Positions 7,846-16,541 of a stretch of DNA of 64,000 nt are shown piece by piece. How positions within the stretch are numbered: position 1 is the first letter of the stretch; every line of letters starts with the position of its first letter. Under the pieces are notes generated by a model, which was not told the origin of the DNA, did not search any database, and worked only from the letters and a program-made list of their open reading frames with translations. Made by a program: the position numbers and the translations under genes. This DNA comes from a bacterium (GTDB lineage: Bacteria > Bacillota > Clostridia > Christensenellales > CAG-138): assembly GCA_022778545.1 (NCBI GenBank), contig JALFDW010000037.1, positions 58,062-122,061 of the forward strand. The letters run 5' to 3'.

Positions 7846-9084
7846 TTATGCCTGAATGTTCGCCTTCGCCTTTCTGCGGCGCTCCAGTTTGGAGATCCAG
7901 AGCGCGCAGGTCGCATCGCCCGTAATGTTGAGTGTCGTGCGCCCCATGTCAAAGATCTTGTCAACGCCCGCGATGATCGCGATGCCCTCCACAGGGACAC
8001 CGATGGAAGTAAGCACCATGGCAAGCATGATCATGCCCGCGCCGGAAACGCCCGCCGTTCCGACAGAGGCAAGCGTCGCTGTAAGCACGATCGTCGCAAG
8101 CTGCGCGAATGTAAGGTCTATGCCATAGCAGCAGGCAATAAACACCGCCGCCACCGCCTGATAGATCGCCGTGCCGTCCATATTGATCGTTGCGCCGAGC
8201 GGCAGCACAAAAGAGCTGATTTCCGGCTCCGCGCCCAGCTTATTGCAGCATTCAATGTTCAGCGGCAGCGTTGCGTTGGAGGAGGTTGTCGTAAAGGCGC
8301 AGATCATGGCCGGCGCAAGCCCTTTGAAGAACTTGATTGGGCTCATGCCGCTCAGGAGCCGGACGCTGCTGCCATACACCAACACCACATGCAGGATATA
8401 CCCCATATAGGCGATGCCGATCACGAGCGCAAGCGTGCCGATAATTTCCGGGCCGTTTACGGCGACAACATTTGCCATCAGGCAGAATACGCCGACCGGC
8501 GTCAGCTTCACGATCATCATCAGCACCCGCATGATGACCTCGTTCATGCAGTTCACAAGCTCTGCGATCTTCTCCCCCTTTTCCCCGGCGGAAAGGATGC
8601 CTGCACCAAGCAGAATCGCGATCACAATCACAGGGAGCATATCCGCCTTGACCATCGGCGCAAACAGATTATCCGGGAATATGCCGACGATCACATCCAT
8701 GATCTTCGGGGCCTCCTTCGCTTCATAGGTAAGCTCGGAAAGCTCCGCGCTCGGCAGCGCCGGGAACGCACCCTTAAAGCAGGAAACAAGGATGAGGCCG
8801 ATGACGACGGCGACTGCCGTTGTGACCATATAATACACAAACGTTTTGATGCCAACGCTGCCCACGCGCCGAAGATCCTTCAACGAGATCACGCCATCCA
8901 TGATCGAAAACAGAACGACGGGAACCACAAGGAACTTGAGCAGATTGATGTAGATCGTCCCGATCGGTTTCAGGTAATCGGTCGTGAAAGCAGGGTTCTT
9001 CAAAAAGCACAGGCCGACGAGTATGCCGGCGAACATGCCGATGAAGATCCATACGGGCAGGGAAAGTTTCTTTGCGAATTTCAT
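7846..9084 (-). CDS. gltP: Dicarboxylate/amino-acid:cation symporter (DAACS family)
   Basis: 412 aa. The ATG follows TAAAGGAGGT; a longer frame upstream lacks such a site. It is a multi-helix membrane protein of the glutamate/aspartate or C4-dicarboxylate symporter family. Visible signatures are the serine-rich HP1 tip (TTTSSNATLP), the NMDGT motif (INMDGTAIYQ) for cation coupling, and the HP2 region (GVSGAGMIMLA). The late-helix DKIFDMGRTTLNITGD contains the substrate-binding Asp and Asn residues, and the Arg before TTLN favours acidic amino acids. It imports glutamate/aspartate with Na+ or H+. It is monocistronic, ending at a bidirectional terminator. Confidence 0.9.
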   Translation of the reverse strand: MKFAKKLSLPVWIFIGMFAGILVGLCFLKNPAFTTDYLKPIGTIYINLLKFLVVPVVLFSIMDGVISLKDLRRVGSVGIKTFVYYMVTTAVAVVIGLILVSCFKGAFPALPSAELSELTYEAKEAPKIMDVIVGIFPDNLFAPMVKADMLPVIVIAILLGAGILSAGEKGEKIAELVNCMNEVIMRVLMMIVKLTPVGVFCLMANVVAVNGPEIIGTLALVIGIAYMGYILHVVLVYGSSVRLLSGMSPIKFFKGLAPAMICAFTTTSSNATLPLNIECCNKLGAEPEISSFVLPLGATINMDGTAIYQAVAAVFIACCYGIDLTFAQLATIVLTATLASVGTAGVSGAGMIMLAMVLTSIGVPVEGIAIIAGVDKIFDMGRTTLNITGDATCALWISKLERRRKAKANIQA

Positions 9085-9138
9085 AGCTTTACCTCCTTTA
9101 TAAGAATAGATGTGCTGCCTTATTTTAGCATGGTGCAT

Positions 9139-9478
9139 CCCGTCCTGTATATGCCGTTTTTTGTAAAATTAACGTATCATCCGTTAAGATTTGTTTATAT
9201 ATAATTCTTAATGATGGTTATTATCCATCAATAAATAGTATTATTTTTAATAATCGCATGTATTGATTTTGAATCCGATCCCGTTTTTATATGATATATT
9301 CTAAGTTTTTCCAACAAAGATGCGTTTCTGTCTGTATGATCTGTTTTTCAATTTAAAAAGCATTATTTCAAAATCGTTTTAACAACATTTTAGCAAGATG
9401 CGCCGCACTTTTTTCTCTGCATAACCACACGTTCAGCTGCACAAGCTACTTCCATCACACAAAAGGAGAGGAAACACC
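9139..9478. other. AT-rich intergenic region between divergent gltP and DUF378 genes
   Basis: About 340 bp, clearly richer in A+T than the flanking genes, with no convincing ORF. It holds the divergent promoters and a 19-bp dyad TGATGG-N7-CCATCA (9212-9230). The upstream gene is a transporter, so the dyad could be a regulator site, but I do not recognise the regulator. Confidence 0.5.
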
Positions 9479-9691
9479 ATGGATACACTTGCGCTTATTC
9501 TCGTCATTATCGGCGCACTGAACTGGGGGATGATCGGCCTGTTTCAGTTTGACCTCATCGCCAGCATTTTCGGCGGCATGAGCACCGTCGTATCCCGCAT
9601 CATTTATACGATTGTGGGGCTCGCAGGCATTTGGGGAATCTCCATCCTGTTCCGCCGCGACGGCATCCGCCATTCCGACGAAAACGAATAA
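9479..9691 (+). CDS. DUF378 family small membrane protein
   Basis: 70 aa with two membrane helices. The family signature is present in the first helix (GALNWGMIGLFQFD) and in the second (IIYTIVGLAGIWGI), ending in a charged tail. Close relatives include Bacillus YuzA; the function is unknown. The ribosome site AAAGGAGAGG lies before the ATG. It is a single-gene unit closed by a strong terminator. Confidence 0.85.
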   Translation: MDTLALILVIIGALNWGMIGLFQFDLIASIFGGMSTVVSRIIYTIVGLAGIWGISILFRRDGIRHSDENE

Positions 9692-9703
9692 CAGCCGAAA
9701 CAA

Positions 9704-9739
9704 AAAGCGGAGCTTCCGACAATGTGGAAGCTCCGCTTT
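9704..9739. terminator. Bidirectional terminator between DUF378 and the S41 protease gene
   Basis: A perfect 14-bp stem (AAAGCGGAGCTTCC / GGAAGCTCCGCTTT) with an 8-nt loop serves both convergent genes. Confidence 0.85.
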
Positions 9740-9771
9740 AAATTATCGCTGAATATGCTCAGTGAATATGC

Positions 9772-10998
9772 TCAGTCCGCTTCGTCCGCCAGCGTACGCA
9801 CATAGTCGAGCGCTGCCCAAAGCTGCGCGTCGTCATCCTGCGGGATCTGGTCGATCGCAAGCCCTTTGAGTTCCTCCGGGAGATCGATCTCAATGTCCGG
9901 CGTCACGCCTTTCCCATCGATGTTTTCTCCGTTCGGGGTGTAATATGCGTCAGTCGTCAGCTTGAGCCAGGCGCGGTTGCCTTCCACTTGCTTCGTGGTC
10001 TGCACAACGCCTTTTCCGTAAGTCTGCATGCCAACAATGGCGCCCGCTTCAAAATCCTGCACCGCTGCCGCAAGGATCTCGCTGGCAGAGGCGGAGTTTT
10101 CGTTCACGATGATCGCAAGCGGCACTTTGACGCCCTTTGCATTGGAGCGGTAGACATCACCATCTGCTTCCAGCCGCCCGCGCACACTCACGATCGTCCC
10201 TTCGCCGAGCAGCGCATCCGCGATGCTCACAACATCCGAAAGCGAGCCGCCCGGGTTGTTGCGCAGGTCGATCACAAGCGAGCGCATACCGCGATCCGTC
10301 AGGTCTTTGATCGCTTCCTTGAATTCCGTAGCACAGTTGCCCGTGAACATGCTGATGCGGATATAGCCCGTATACTGGTTGAAAAGCGCGCTCGTTACGC
10401 GCGTCAGGTTGAGCGTCGCGCAGGTGACTTCAAGCTCCAACGTTTCTTCCGCCCGCTTGAGCGTAAGTGCCACGCTTTCCCCCACTTCCCTGTCGATTGC
10501 AGCAGCCACCTCATCAAGCAGCATGCCGCCGATGCTTTCACCATCCACAGCCACGATCACATCCCCTGGCAAAACACCCGCTTCCGCAGCCGGTGTGTCA
10601 TCGTAAACATCGAGCACCGGCGCGCCTTCCGCATCCGGCTGCCCCACGAGGATGCCGATGCCGTTGTATTGCCCGTTGATGTTGGAGAGATAGTCCTCGT
10701 ATTCTTCCGCTGTGTAATATGCCGCGTAGGGATCGTCCAGCGCTGCGACAATGCCTCTTGCAGCCGCATCCAGCAACGCTTCCCGCGCAGGCGGCTCCTG
10801 GAAGGAATCGTTTTGCAGGCGGTCCATCATTTCGTCGAGGAACAGCAGATCGCTGATCTCTGCGTACTCTTCCGCCGAAAGCACGACCACATCCTCCCGC
10901 TTTTGATTGAGCAGCGTCACCGTCACACCGGCTGTTACGCTTGCCGTTATGAGGATGACCGCAAGGAAATATAGGATTGTCCTTACCCAGGACTTCAT
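9772..10998 (-). CDS. S41-family C-terminal processing peptidase (CtpA/CtpB type)
   Basis: 408 aa from an ATG preceded by GGAGGT. A signal anchor (about 6-25) is followed by a PDZ domain (about 105-185; GIGILVGQ, GVLPGDVIVAVDG) and the S41 catalytic domain. The nucleophile lies in NSASASEI and the general base in GMQTYGKGVVQT, a Ser-Lys dyad. These enzymes trim exported proteins at the C-terminus; CtpB of Bacillus cuts SpoIVFA in sporulation. With bofA in the same window, a sporulation role is possible but unproved. Confidence 0.9.
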   Translation of the reverse strand: MKSWVRTILYFLAVILITASVTAGVTVTLLNQKREDVVVLSAEEYAEISDLLFLDEMMDRLQNDSFQEPPAREALLDAAARGIVAALDDPYAAYYTAEEYEDYLSNINGQYNGIGILVGQPDAEGAPVLDVYDDTPAAEAGVLPGDVIVAVDGESIGGMLLDEVAAAIDREVGESVALTLKRAEETLELEVTCATLNLTRVTSALFNQYTGYIRISMFTGNCATEFKEAIKDLTDRGMRSLVIDLRNNPGGSLSDVVSIADALLGEGTIVSVRGRLEADGDVYRSNAKGVKVPLAIIVNENSASASEILAAAVQDFEAGAIVGMQTYGKGVVQTTKQVEGNRAWLKLTTDAYYTPNGENIDGKGVTPDIEIDLPEELKGLAIDQIPQDDDAQLWAALDYVRTLADEAD

Positions 10999-11079
10999 AT
11001 GGTTAAACCTCCATACAGCCCGGCAGAACCCGGCTGATTCTTGCGCCCATGCGCGCATGGGACGGATTAATTAAGGTAT

Positions 11080-11108
11080 ATTCTACCAAATGAATGCCCA
11101 TACGTCAA
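11080..11108 (-). promoter_or_regulatory. Putative sigma-A promoter of the S41 protease gene
   Basis: On the minus strand, TTGACG (11108-11103), a 17-bp spacer and TAGAAT (11085-11080), about 80 bp before the ATG. Confidence 0.6.
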
Positions 11109-11197
11109 ATAAACGAATTGTGTACACCACTTTTTGCCAATTTCTCCGAAAAAACGCCCCCGATCGCGCCACGTCAGCACCTGTTTGGGAAAATATT

Positions 11198-11857
11198 TTA
11201 TCTGTTTTTTCCCCATATCCACAATGCGGCAACTGTCGCTGCGCCGGAAGAAATGATTCCATATTTCGGGTCATCAACAATACTGACCGTTGCCACAAAG
11301 CCGGACCTGTATGACGCGGCAAGATATGCAATGCCGAGCACGGCAGCATGTACGGAAAAAGCGACTGCGGCAACGGCCAGCCACTTCTGCACAGGCGGGC
11401 AGATAGTTTTTCCGTTTTCCCGACAGGACGCAAAGAAATGGAGCAGAAACGTTCCTGCAACAACACCCAAAAATATTGCGCAGCAGGAGCCATAAAGAAA
11501 ATTATAGGTTGTGTAAGTCAAAAGGTTCAAAAGAAGAACGGAAAGAACGCTCACACCAAAGGCGATGGATGCAAGGTAATGCCTGGGCGTTTTTGGTGAT
11601 GGTGAGTTTTCCAATGGCTCATGGTCTGCAAACGGTTGCTCCGGCTCTGCATCGGTTTCCGCAAAAAGAGCGTCCACCGTTACACCAAGCGCAGCCGCAA
11701 GCCGTGGAAGCAGCAAAATATCGGGGTAGCTGCGGCCTGTTTCCCACTTGCTGACCGTCTTTGCAGATACGCCGATCTGTGCACCCAATTCGGCCTGCGT
11801 CAGCCCTTTTGATTTGCGCAGCGCTGTGATTCGGTTTCGAATGATATCGTCCACCAT
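11198..11857 (-). CDS. XRE-family regulator with C-terminal membrane domain
   Basis: 219 aa from the ATG preceded by AAAGGT at nine bases; earlier in-frame ATGs lack a site. An N-terminal HTH (about 5-60; TQAELGAQIGVSAKTVSKWE) is followed by an acidic Pro-rich linker and four hydrophobic helices (about 95-115, 120-140, 155-180 and 195-215). This makes it a membrane-tethered DNA-binding protein. The class is common in Clostridia, generally without a known signal. It is monocistronic; no paired target gene is obvious. Confidence 0.8.
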   Translation of the reverse strand: MVDDIIRNRITALRKSKGLTQAELGAQIGVSAKTVSKWETGRSYPDILLLPRLAAALGVTVDALFAETDAEPEQPFADHEPLENSPSPKTPRHYLASIAFGVSVLSVLLLNLLTYTTYNFLYGSCCAIFLGVVAGTFLLHFFASCRENGKTICPPVQKWLAVAAVAFSVHAAVLGIAYLAASYRSGFVATVSIVDDPKYGIISSGAATVAALWIWGKNR

Positions 11858-11997
11858 ATATAAAATACCTTTCAGCATGAAATAAATCACATTTCGTATT
11901 GTTTCTGTTTTTAGTATATGTCATCAGTATATGTCATTTCAAGGCATCCCGCAAGAAACAGTGCGGAGAATTCGGTATCCAAAGCGGAGAATATAAA

Positions 11998-12020
11998 AAG
12001 CGGGCGCAAAGCGCCCGCTT
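11998..12020 (-). terminator. Intrinsic terminator of the P-loop protein gene
   Basis: A perfect 10-bp stem AAGCGGGCGC / GCGCCCGCTT with a 3-nt loop. On the minus strand the stem runs into TTTTT. Confidence 0.8.
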
Positions 12021-12048
12021 GATTCTTTCTGTTATTCCGTCTGAGAGA

Positions 12049-12459
12049 TTATACCATGTAAGGCTTAATGAACTCCGGCGCGTCCGCCTCGTTCCCGCTG
12101 ATGCTGATGATCAGTTTCACGTCGGTGCGGTCAGCAAACTTAGCCAGTTCGGCGAAAAGCCCTTCAAGCGTTTCAAGAGGATGGTGCACGATCTTCAGGA
12201 AGCCGTCAATAAAGAGATACTCAAGGTCAAAATCCTGCGCCGCAATGCCGGCAAGGAAGCCATAAAACATCTTGGGGCCATCGATATGGGACTCGGACGC
12301 ATCCACAAAGCGGATGCTGTGCTTAAGTTCGAACATATACTGGTTGTCGTTGTCGATAAAAACGACGCTGCCTTTTGCGGTATTGATCGACTCATTGGCC
12401 ATGTCGATGATCCGCTTCGTCTTGCCCGTGCCCTTTTCGCCGAAAATCACTCGTATCAA
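12049..12459 (-). CDS. Small P-loop ATPase-like protein of unknown function
   Basis: 136 aa from a TTG start placed by GGAGGG (12468-12473) eight bases upstream. An N-terminal Walker A (GEKGTGKTKR, about 6-15) and a Walker B-like strand (LEYLFIDG, about 80) identify a minimal nucleotide-binding fold. The rest (VVFIDNDNQYMF, LIISISGNEADAPEF) fits a RecA-like core of normal Clostridial size. Homologues are often loosely labelled as twitching-motility ATPases, but no pilus genes are near. It is divergent from the TtcA-like gene. Confidence 0.65.
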   Translation of the reverse strand: MIRVIFGEKGTGKTKRIIDMANESINTAKGSVVFIDNDNQYMFELKHSIRFVDASESHIDGPKMFYGFLAGIAAQDFDLEYLFIDGFLKIVHHPLETLEGLFAELAKFADRTDVKLIISISGNEADAPEFIKPYMV

Positions 12460-12575
12460 GGTAAAAGCCCTCCTTTGCGCGCCAAAGCGCTTCCCATAAA
12501 TCTGATGCATTTATTATAACCTTTTTACGCGGCTGCGGGCAACCCCAATTTGCGGTAAAAACATAAAAGCTGTGA

Positions 12576-12604
12576 TTGCGCATGCCGTGCACATCGCGTA
12601 TAAT
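12576..12604 (+). promoter_or_regulatory. Putative sigma-A promoter of the TtcA-like gene
   Basis: TTGCGC (12576-12581), 17 bp, TATAAT (12599-12604); the -10 is perfect and lies 33 bp before the ATG. Confidence 0.6.
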
Positions 12605-12637
12605 AAAAAAATGACTTTACTTAAAGGGACAACCGAT

Positions 12638-13426
12638 ATGAAACGCGTTTTAGGGTGCATCCGCCGTGCGGATGAACGCTACCACATGATCCGCCCCGGC
12701 GATAAGATCTGCGTCGGCGTCTCCGGCGGGAAGGACAGTCTGCTCCTGCTTTACGGCCTGAAGCTGTATCAGCGTTTCTGCCGCACGCCGTTTGACCTTT
12801 GTGGCGTAATGCTTGACCTCGGGATCAACAATGAAGATTTTTCTCCCGTTTCGGAATTTGCAGAAGCGATCGGCGTACCGTTTGACCTGGTAAAGACCGA
12901 CATTGGCGACGTCGTGTTCAACATTCGGAAGGAATCGCACCCCTGCGCGCTCTGCTCGAAGCTCCGCCGCGGCGCGCTCAATGACGCAGCGCGTGCGCGC
13001 GGCTGCAACCTTGTCGCGCTCGGCCACAACCGGGACGACGTGATCGAAACATTCTTCCTGAGCCTGTTCTACGAAAGCCGCCTCAACACCTTCGGCCCTG
13101 TGACCTACCTTGGACGCAAGGATGTAACCGTGATCCGGCCGATGATTTTCCTGCCGGAAAAGCAGGCGCTTTCCATCGCAAAGCGGCTGGAACTCCCCAT
13201 CCGCAAGCCGAACTGCCCCGTCGCCGGCAACACCAAGCGCGAGGAAATGAAGCAGCTCATCCAGCATTTCACCACCATTGTGCCGAATCCGGAGGAGCGC
13301 ATCATGAACGCCATCGCGGATACGCACAAGTACGGCATGTGGGACAGGCTGCGCCTGCCGCCGCGCGACCTTGCGGAGCTTACGCAGCAAAGCACATCCC
13401 TGCCGGAGGATGAGGACGATGCCTGA
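12638..13426 (+). CDS. TtcA-like tRNA 2-thiocytidine synthetase family protein (PP-loop ATPase)
   Basis: 262 aa; the ATG follows AAAGGGA. The PP-loop SGGKDS (29-34) activates the base by adenylation. Cys103 and Cys106 (CALC) plus Cys193 (NCPV) match the three-cysteine [4Fe-4S] site of TtcA, which installs sulfur at C32 of tRNA. Related Clostridial proteins may modify other positions, so the exact base is uncertain. It overlaps the DUF1294 gene by 8 bp, indicating translational coupling. Confidence 0.8.
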   Translation: MKRVLGCIRRADERYHMIRPGDKICVGVSGGKDSLLLLYGLKLYQRFCRTPFDLCGVMLDLGINNEDFSPVSEFAEAIGVPFDLVKTDIGDVVFNIRKESHPCALCSKLRRGALNDAARARGCNLVALGHNRDDVIETFFLSLFYESRLNTFGPVTYLGRKDVTVIRPMIFLPEKQALSIAKRLELPIRKPNCPVAGNTKREEMKQLIQHFTTIVPNPEERIMNAIADTHKYGMWDRLRLPPRDLAELTQQSTSLPEDEDDA

Positions 13427-13700
13427 TCCCCGCCTCCTGCTCTTCAGTTATCTTCTGCTGATGAGCCTCATCCTTTTCGCCTTCATGGGGGCGGATAAGC
13501 GGCGCGCAAAGCGCCGTGCCTGGCGTGTGCCGGAGCGGACGCTCTTCTGGCTTGCCGCGCTTGGCGGCGGGCTGGGCGGCGTCCTCGGCATGCTCGCCTT
13601 CCGGCATAAAACAAAGCATGCCTCCTTCTGCATCGGCATGCCCTTTCTGATGCTTTTGAATTTTGCTGCAGCCTATCTTCTGCTGCGCTACGTCATTTGA
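13419..13700 (+). CDS. DUF1294 family membrane protein
   Basis: 93 aa, starting inside the last codons of the TtcA-like gene with GGAGGATGAGG as ribosome site. The family pattern is present: an N-terminal helix, the basic MGADKRRAKRRAWRVPE, the glycine-rich LGGGLGGVLGM, then FRHKTKHASF and a last helix. It has three membrane segments and unknown function. The last 8 bases overlap the convergent GNAT gene. Confidence 0.85.
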   Translation: MPDPRLLLFSYLLLMSLILFAFMGADKRRAKRRAWRVPERTLFWLAALGGGLGGVLGMLAFRHKTKHASFCIGMPFLMLLNFAAAYLLLRYVI

Positions 13701-14142
13701 AGGTGCGCCGCAGATACACCATATCCACGAGCTGAACGCCGCCTTCAAAAATGGGATGATCGTAATTGTCAGGAAAGAAGTTCCTGATGACATGGGAGCG
13801 CGTAAATCCGCACGCCTCATAGAATGGGATTGTCAGTGGGCTGTCTCCCGTCCCTACCTGCAAAACAGCGTATCGTGCGCAGTATTCCTGCAAAAGAAAC
13901 ACGATGAGCGCTTTCCCGTAACCTTTACGCTGTTTTTCGGGCGCAACGGCGATGTTTTTAAGCTCCAGCACGCCCTCTCCCTCATCCGTCACAACACATA
14001 CAGCGCAAACACTGTTGTTATCGCGAAGCGCATACATCTCTCCGCGTTCCAGATAGCGGTCGATCATGTCCTCCTGCTCGTCTCCCAGCAGGAGCAGTTC
14101 TAGGTATTGCTTTTTGTTTTGCGAGATTTTTTGTATCGTCAT
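13693..14142 (-). CDS. GNAT-family N-acetyltransferase
   Basis: 149 aa, a single GNAT domain. The acetyl-CoA loop is APEKQRKGYGKAL (motif A, Q/RxxGxG/A), preceded by the strand VLELKNIAV. The C-terminal YEACGF with the following NYDHPIFEGG is typical of the family. The substrate is unknown. It is the last gene of a four-gene unit; its ATG overlaps the stop of the upstream DUF3795-GNAT gene by 4 bp. Confidence 0.85.
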   Translation of the reverse strand: MTIQKISQNKKQYLELLLLGDEQEDMIDRYLERGEMYALRDNNSVCAVCVVTDEGEGVLELKNIAVAPEKQRKGYGKALIVFLLQEYCARYAVLQVGTGDSPLTIPFYEACGFTRSHVIRNFFPDNYDHPIFEGGVQLVDMVYLRRTFK

Positions 14143-14912
14143 CCTTTCATATCTTTCCGGATAACATACACGATATGCGGCATGTCCTTGCCGCGGTACT
14201 GCTTCACGACCTCGTATTCCGGCCGCATCCCAAGCCGTTCCGCCACGCGGCGCGAAGCCGTGTTTTCCGGGCGGATGTCCGCGATCACTTCCTCGGCGCC
14301 AAGGCGTTCAAACGCGTCGTTCAAAACAGCCTTTGCCGCTTCCGTTGCATAGCCGTTTCCCCAGCATTCCTTGCGGAGCATCCAGCCGATCCCCAACAGG
14401 TCCTTCCCGGCCAGCGTTTCGCGGATGGCACCCACCATGCCGACAAATTCACCCGTTTGCTGCAGCTCCACAGCATAATGCCCAAAGCCATCCCTTTCAT
14501 AACGTGCAAACGTGCGAGCAAGCCAATCGCGCGCTTCCTGTTCCGAAAAGCCATGCTCCCAGGCGTACATCACCTCCGGGTCGCCCAGAACGGCGAACAC
14601 CTCGGGGAAATCTTCCTCCGTCAGTTGGCGGAGCAGCAGCCGCTCCGTTACGAGCGCCGCCTTTTCACGCCGTTTCCAGCGCAGCCAGTCCGCGTCAAGC
14701 ACCGTTGCTTTTTTGCGCCGCAGCAGTTCACCGCAGGGGAACGCTCCGCATTCTCCGCAATAGGTAAGCCCGTGGGCTTCCACGCAATCGAACGTGAAGC
14801 AGTCGCCCGGTTCATGCGCAAGGCGGCAGCCCGGGCATGCGCCGGAGCGCAGCGTGGGGCAGCTTCCGCAAAAGAAACCGCACTTGCCGATCAGCGCTTC
14901 CGTTTCGTTCAT
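14139..14912 (-). CDS. Cys-rich DUF3795-like domain fused to a RimJ/RimL-type GNAT acetyltransferase
   Basis: 257 aa. Residues 1-75 carry a cysteine-rich, metal-binding type domain (KCGFFCGSCPTLRSGACPGC; CFTFDC; YCGECGAFPC) like the DUF3795 family. Residues about 85-255 are a RimL-type GNAT (TERLLLRQLTEEDF; GIGWMLRKECWGNGYATEA; RRVAERLGMRPE). The fusion is continuous, with no stop or frameshift between the halves. I infer that the Cys-rich part senses metal or redox state, or positions the substrate. It overlaps the flanking GNAT genes by 4 bp on both sides. Confidence 0.8.
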   Translation of the reverse strand: MNETEALIGKCGFFCGSCPTLRSGACPGCRLAHEPGDCFTFDCVEAHGLTYCGECGAFPCGELLRRKKATVLDADWLRWKRREKAALVTERLLLRQLTEEDFPEVFAVLGDPEVMYAWEHGFSEQEARDWLARTFARYERDGFGHYAVELQQTGEFVGMVGAIRETLAGKDLLGIGWMLRKECWGNGYATEAAKAVLNDAFERLGAEEVIADIRPENTASRRVAERLGMRPEYEVVKQYRGKDMPHIVYVIRKDMKG

Positions 14913-15424
14913 GCCTGCGTTTCCTTTGCGAAATACTCGCCTTTGAGCATGGAATACACGATCTGATCGAGATAACCGCGCTCGCTCTTATAGCTTTGGC
15001 GCAGCATGCCATCCCGGTGCATGCCGAGCGATTCGTAAAGCCGGATGCCCGTCGTGTTGTCTGGGTAAACATCCAGCCAGAAGCGGTTCATGTGCAGTGT
15101 TTCAAACGCATAGCGCATCGTGCCTTCCATCGCTTCCCGGCCATAACCCTGACCCTTTACATCGATCGCGATGCGCCGAAGCTCAAACACTTCGGACTTT
15201 TCATCCACATGGCAGAGCATATAACCGATGCGCGTGCCTTCTTCCGTGCGGAACACCGCAAGTATGTGCGCCGGGTCTGCGATCTCCGCAAGGTGCTGCT
15301 CCTCCGTACCCTGCCAGATGAAGTTCCGGTTCGCAGGGTCATGCTCCATGCGGATGATAAACGGAATGTCCTCCGCGCATGCCGGAACGGCGCGGAAACG
15401 CTTTGTCTCAAACAGAATGTCCAT
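14909..15424 (-). CDS. GNAT-family N-acetyltransferase (RimJ/RimL-like)
   Basis: 171 aa. The GNAT fold is shown by RRIAIDVKGQGYGREAM (acetyl-CoA loop) and the C-terminal DVYPDNTTGIRLYESLGM. It starts 2 bp after the PAP2 stop and overlaps the next GNAT gene by 4 bp, so it is the second gene of the four-gene unit. A small-molecule or protein N-terminus substrate is possible; nothing in the sequence decides it. Confidence 0.85.
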   Translation of the reverse strand: MDILFETKRFRAVPACAEDIPFIIRMEHDPANRNFIWQGTEEQHLAEIADPAHILAVFRTEEGTRIGYMLCHVDEKSEVFELRRIAIDVKGQGYGREAMEGTMRYAFETLHMNRFWLDVYPDNTTGIRLYESLGMHRDGMLRQSYKSERGYLDQIVYSMLKGEYFAKETQA

Positions 15425-15426
15425 AT

Positions 15427-16377
15427 TTACTTATTTTCCTCCTTTTTAGTTCCAAGTTTTCCCCAGAACCGGAATGTCATTGGCCAAAGCACGCCGCCCG
15501 TGACTGCCATCAGAAAATACCGCGCGGCATCCGCAGCGACAGCCCCCGCAAACAACGTGCTGAACAGAGCCTTCAGGCCTACGCGCAGCGCAACGATAAG
15601 CCCGAGGCCGATCACCAGCTTGCAGACCTGTGCCCACCAAACGGCCTTTGTTTCAAAATGCGTATGCGTATCATCCACCCACCAGGCAAGCATCAGGCCG
15701 CACATGGTGCCGATGAGCGTCCATGCATTCTTCACACCGTGCGCATCAAACTCCGCGATGTTTGCTTCACGCGCAGGCATAAACAGCACATAACAAAGCA
15801 GAACAAACGCAAACGCAGCCGCGCAGCCGCCGAAGATCAGTTTTCCGCGCCGGTTCCCTTCCAGACAGTCAAACAGGCGCGTCAGCAGAAGCACGCACAG
15901 TACGCCCGTGATGAGCGAGACGCCAACATCAAGCGGCGTGTGCACACCAAGATACATGCGGGAAAACGCCGTCAGCAAAATCGCGGCCGTGCAGCACACT
16001 GTCACCCACGGGCGCTTCTTCCATGCCGCAAGCGTGCCGAACACAGTCACAACAGACTGGGTATGCCCGCTCGGGAAGGAATAACCCGTTGCCGCCTCAC
16101 GCGCCGCCTCCACGATGGTGAAGCTCTCATCCAGCACCCATGGGCGCGGAATCAGGAAGATCGCCTTCAGCAGCTGGTTGAGCGTATTCCCCACCAGCCC
16201 GATGAAAAAGAACCGGAACCCCCATTTTTTATCGAGGCACCACAGCAGCGCCATGCCCACGAGCATGAATACCGTTTCCTCGCCCAACATGGTTATGACC
16301 GAAGCAATACTGTCAAGAAATGGCGAACGGATCGATTCCAGCAAGCGCAAAAAGCCCATAAATTTCCAACGCTCCAT
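15427..16377 (-). CDS. PAP2-family membrane phosphatase
   Basis: 316 aa with about eight membrane helices. The three-part PAP2 site is complete: K71-x6-R78-P79, P102-S-G-H105, and S139-R140-x5-H146-x3-D150. The histidines act as acid/base and as the phosphohistidine nucleophile. Likely substrates are lipid phosphates or undecaprenyl diphosphate on the outer face of the membrane. Start choice is uncertain: the first ATG lacks a clear ribosome site and an ATG six codons in is an alternative. It leads the operon with three GNAT genes. Confidence 0.85.
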   Translation of the reverse strand: MERWKFMGFLRLLESIRSPFLDSIASVITMLGEETVFMLVGMALLWCLDKKWGFRFFFIGLVGNTLNQLLKAIFLIPRPWVLDESFTIVEAAREAATGYSFPSGHTQSVVTVFGTLAAWKKRPWVTVCCTAAILLTAFSRMYLGVHTPLDVGVSLITGVLCVLLLTRLFDCLEGNRRGKLIFGGCAAAFAFVLLCYVLFMPAREANIAEFDAHGVKNAWTLIGTMCGLMLAWWVDDTHTHFETKAVWWAQVCKLVIGLGLIVALRVGLKALFSTLFAGAVAADAARYFLMAVTGGVLWPMTFRFWGKLGTKKEENK

Positions 16378-16541
16378 TCAAATTGCTAATATATGTTTTA
16401 TTATAGCATAGCAGCCCCCCTGCGCGCACCGCCCAAATGCACGGCAAACGGCGAAATTCAAAAAACGTTCATTTGACGCACAGCATATGGCAGAGTAGAA
16501 TCTAATTGGAAATCCTTGCACGATTTTGAAGGGAGCACCCG

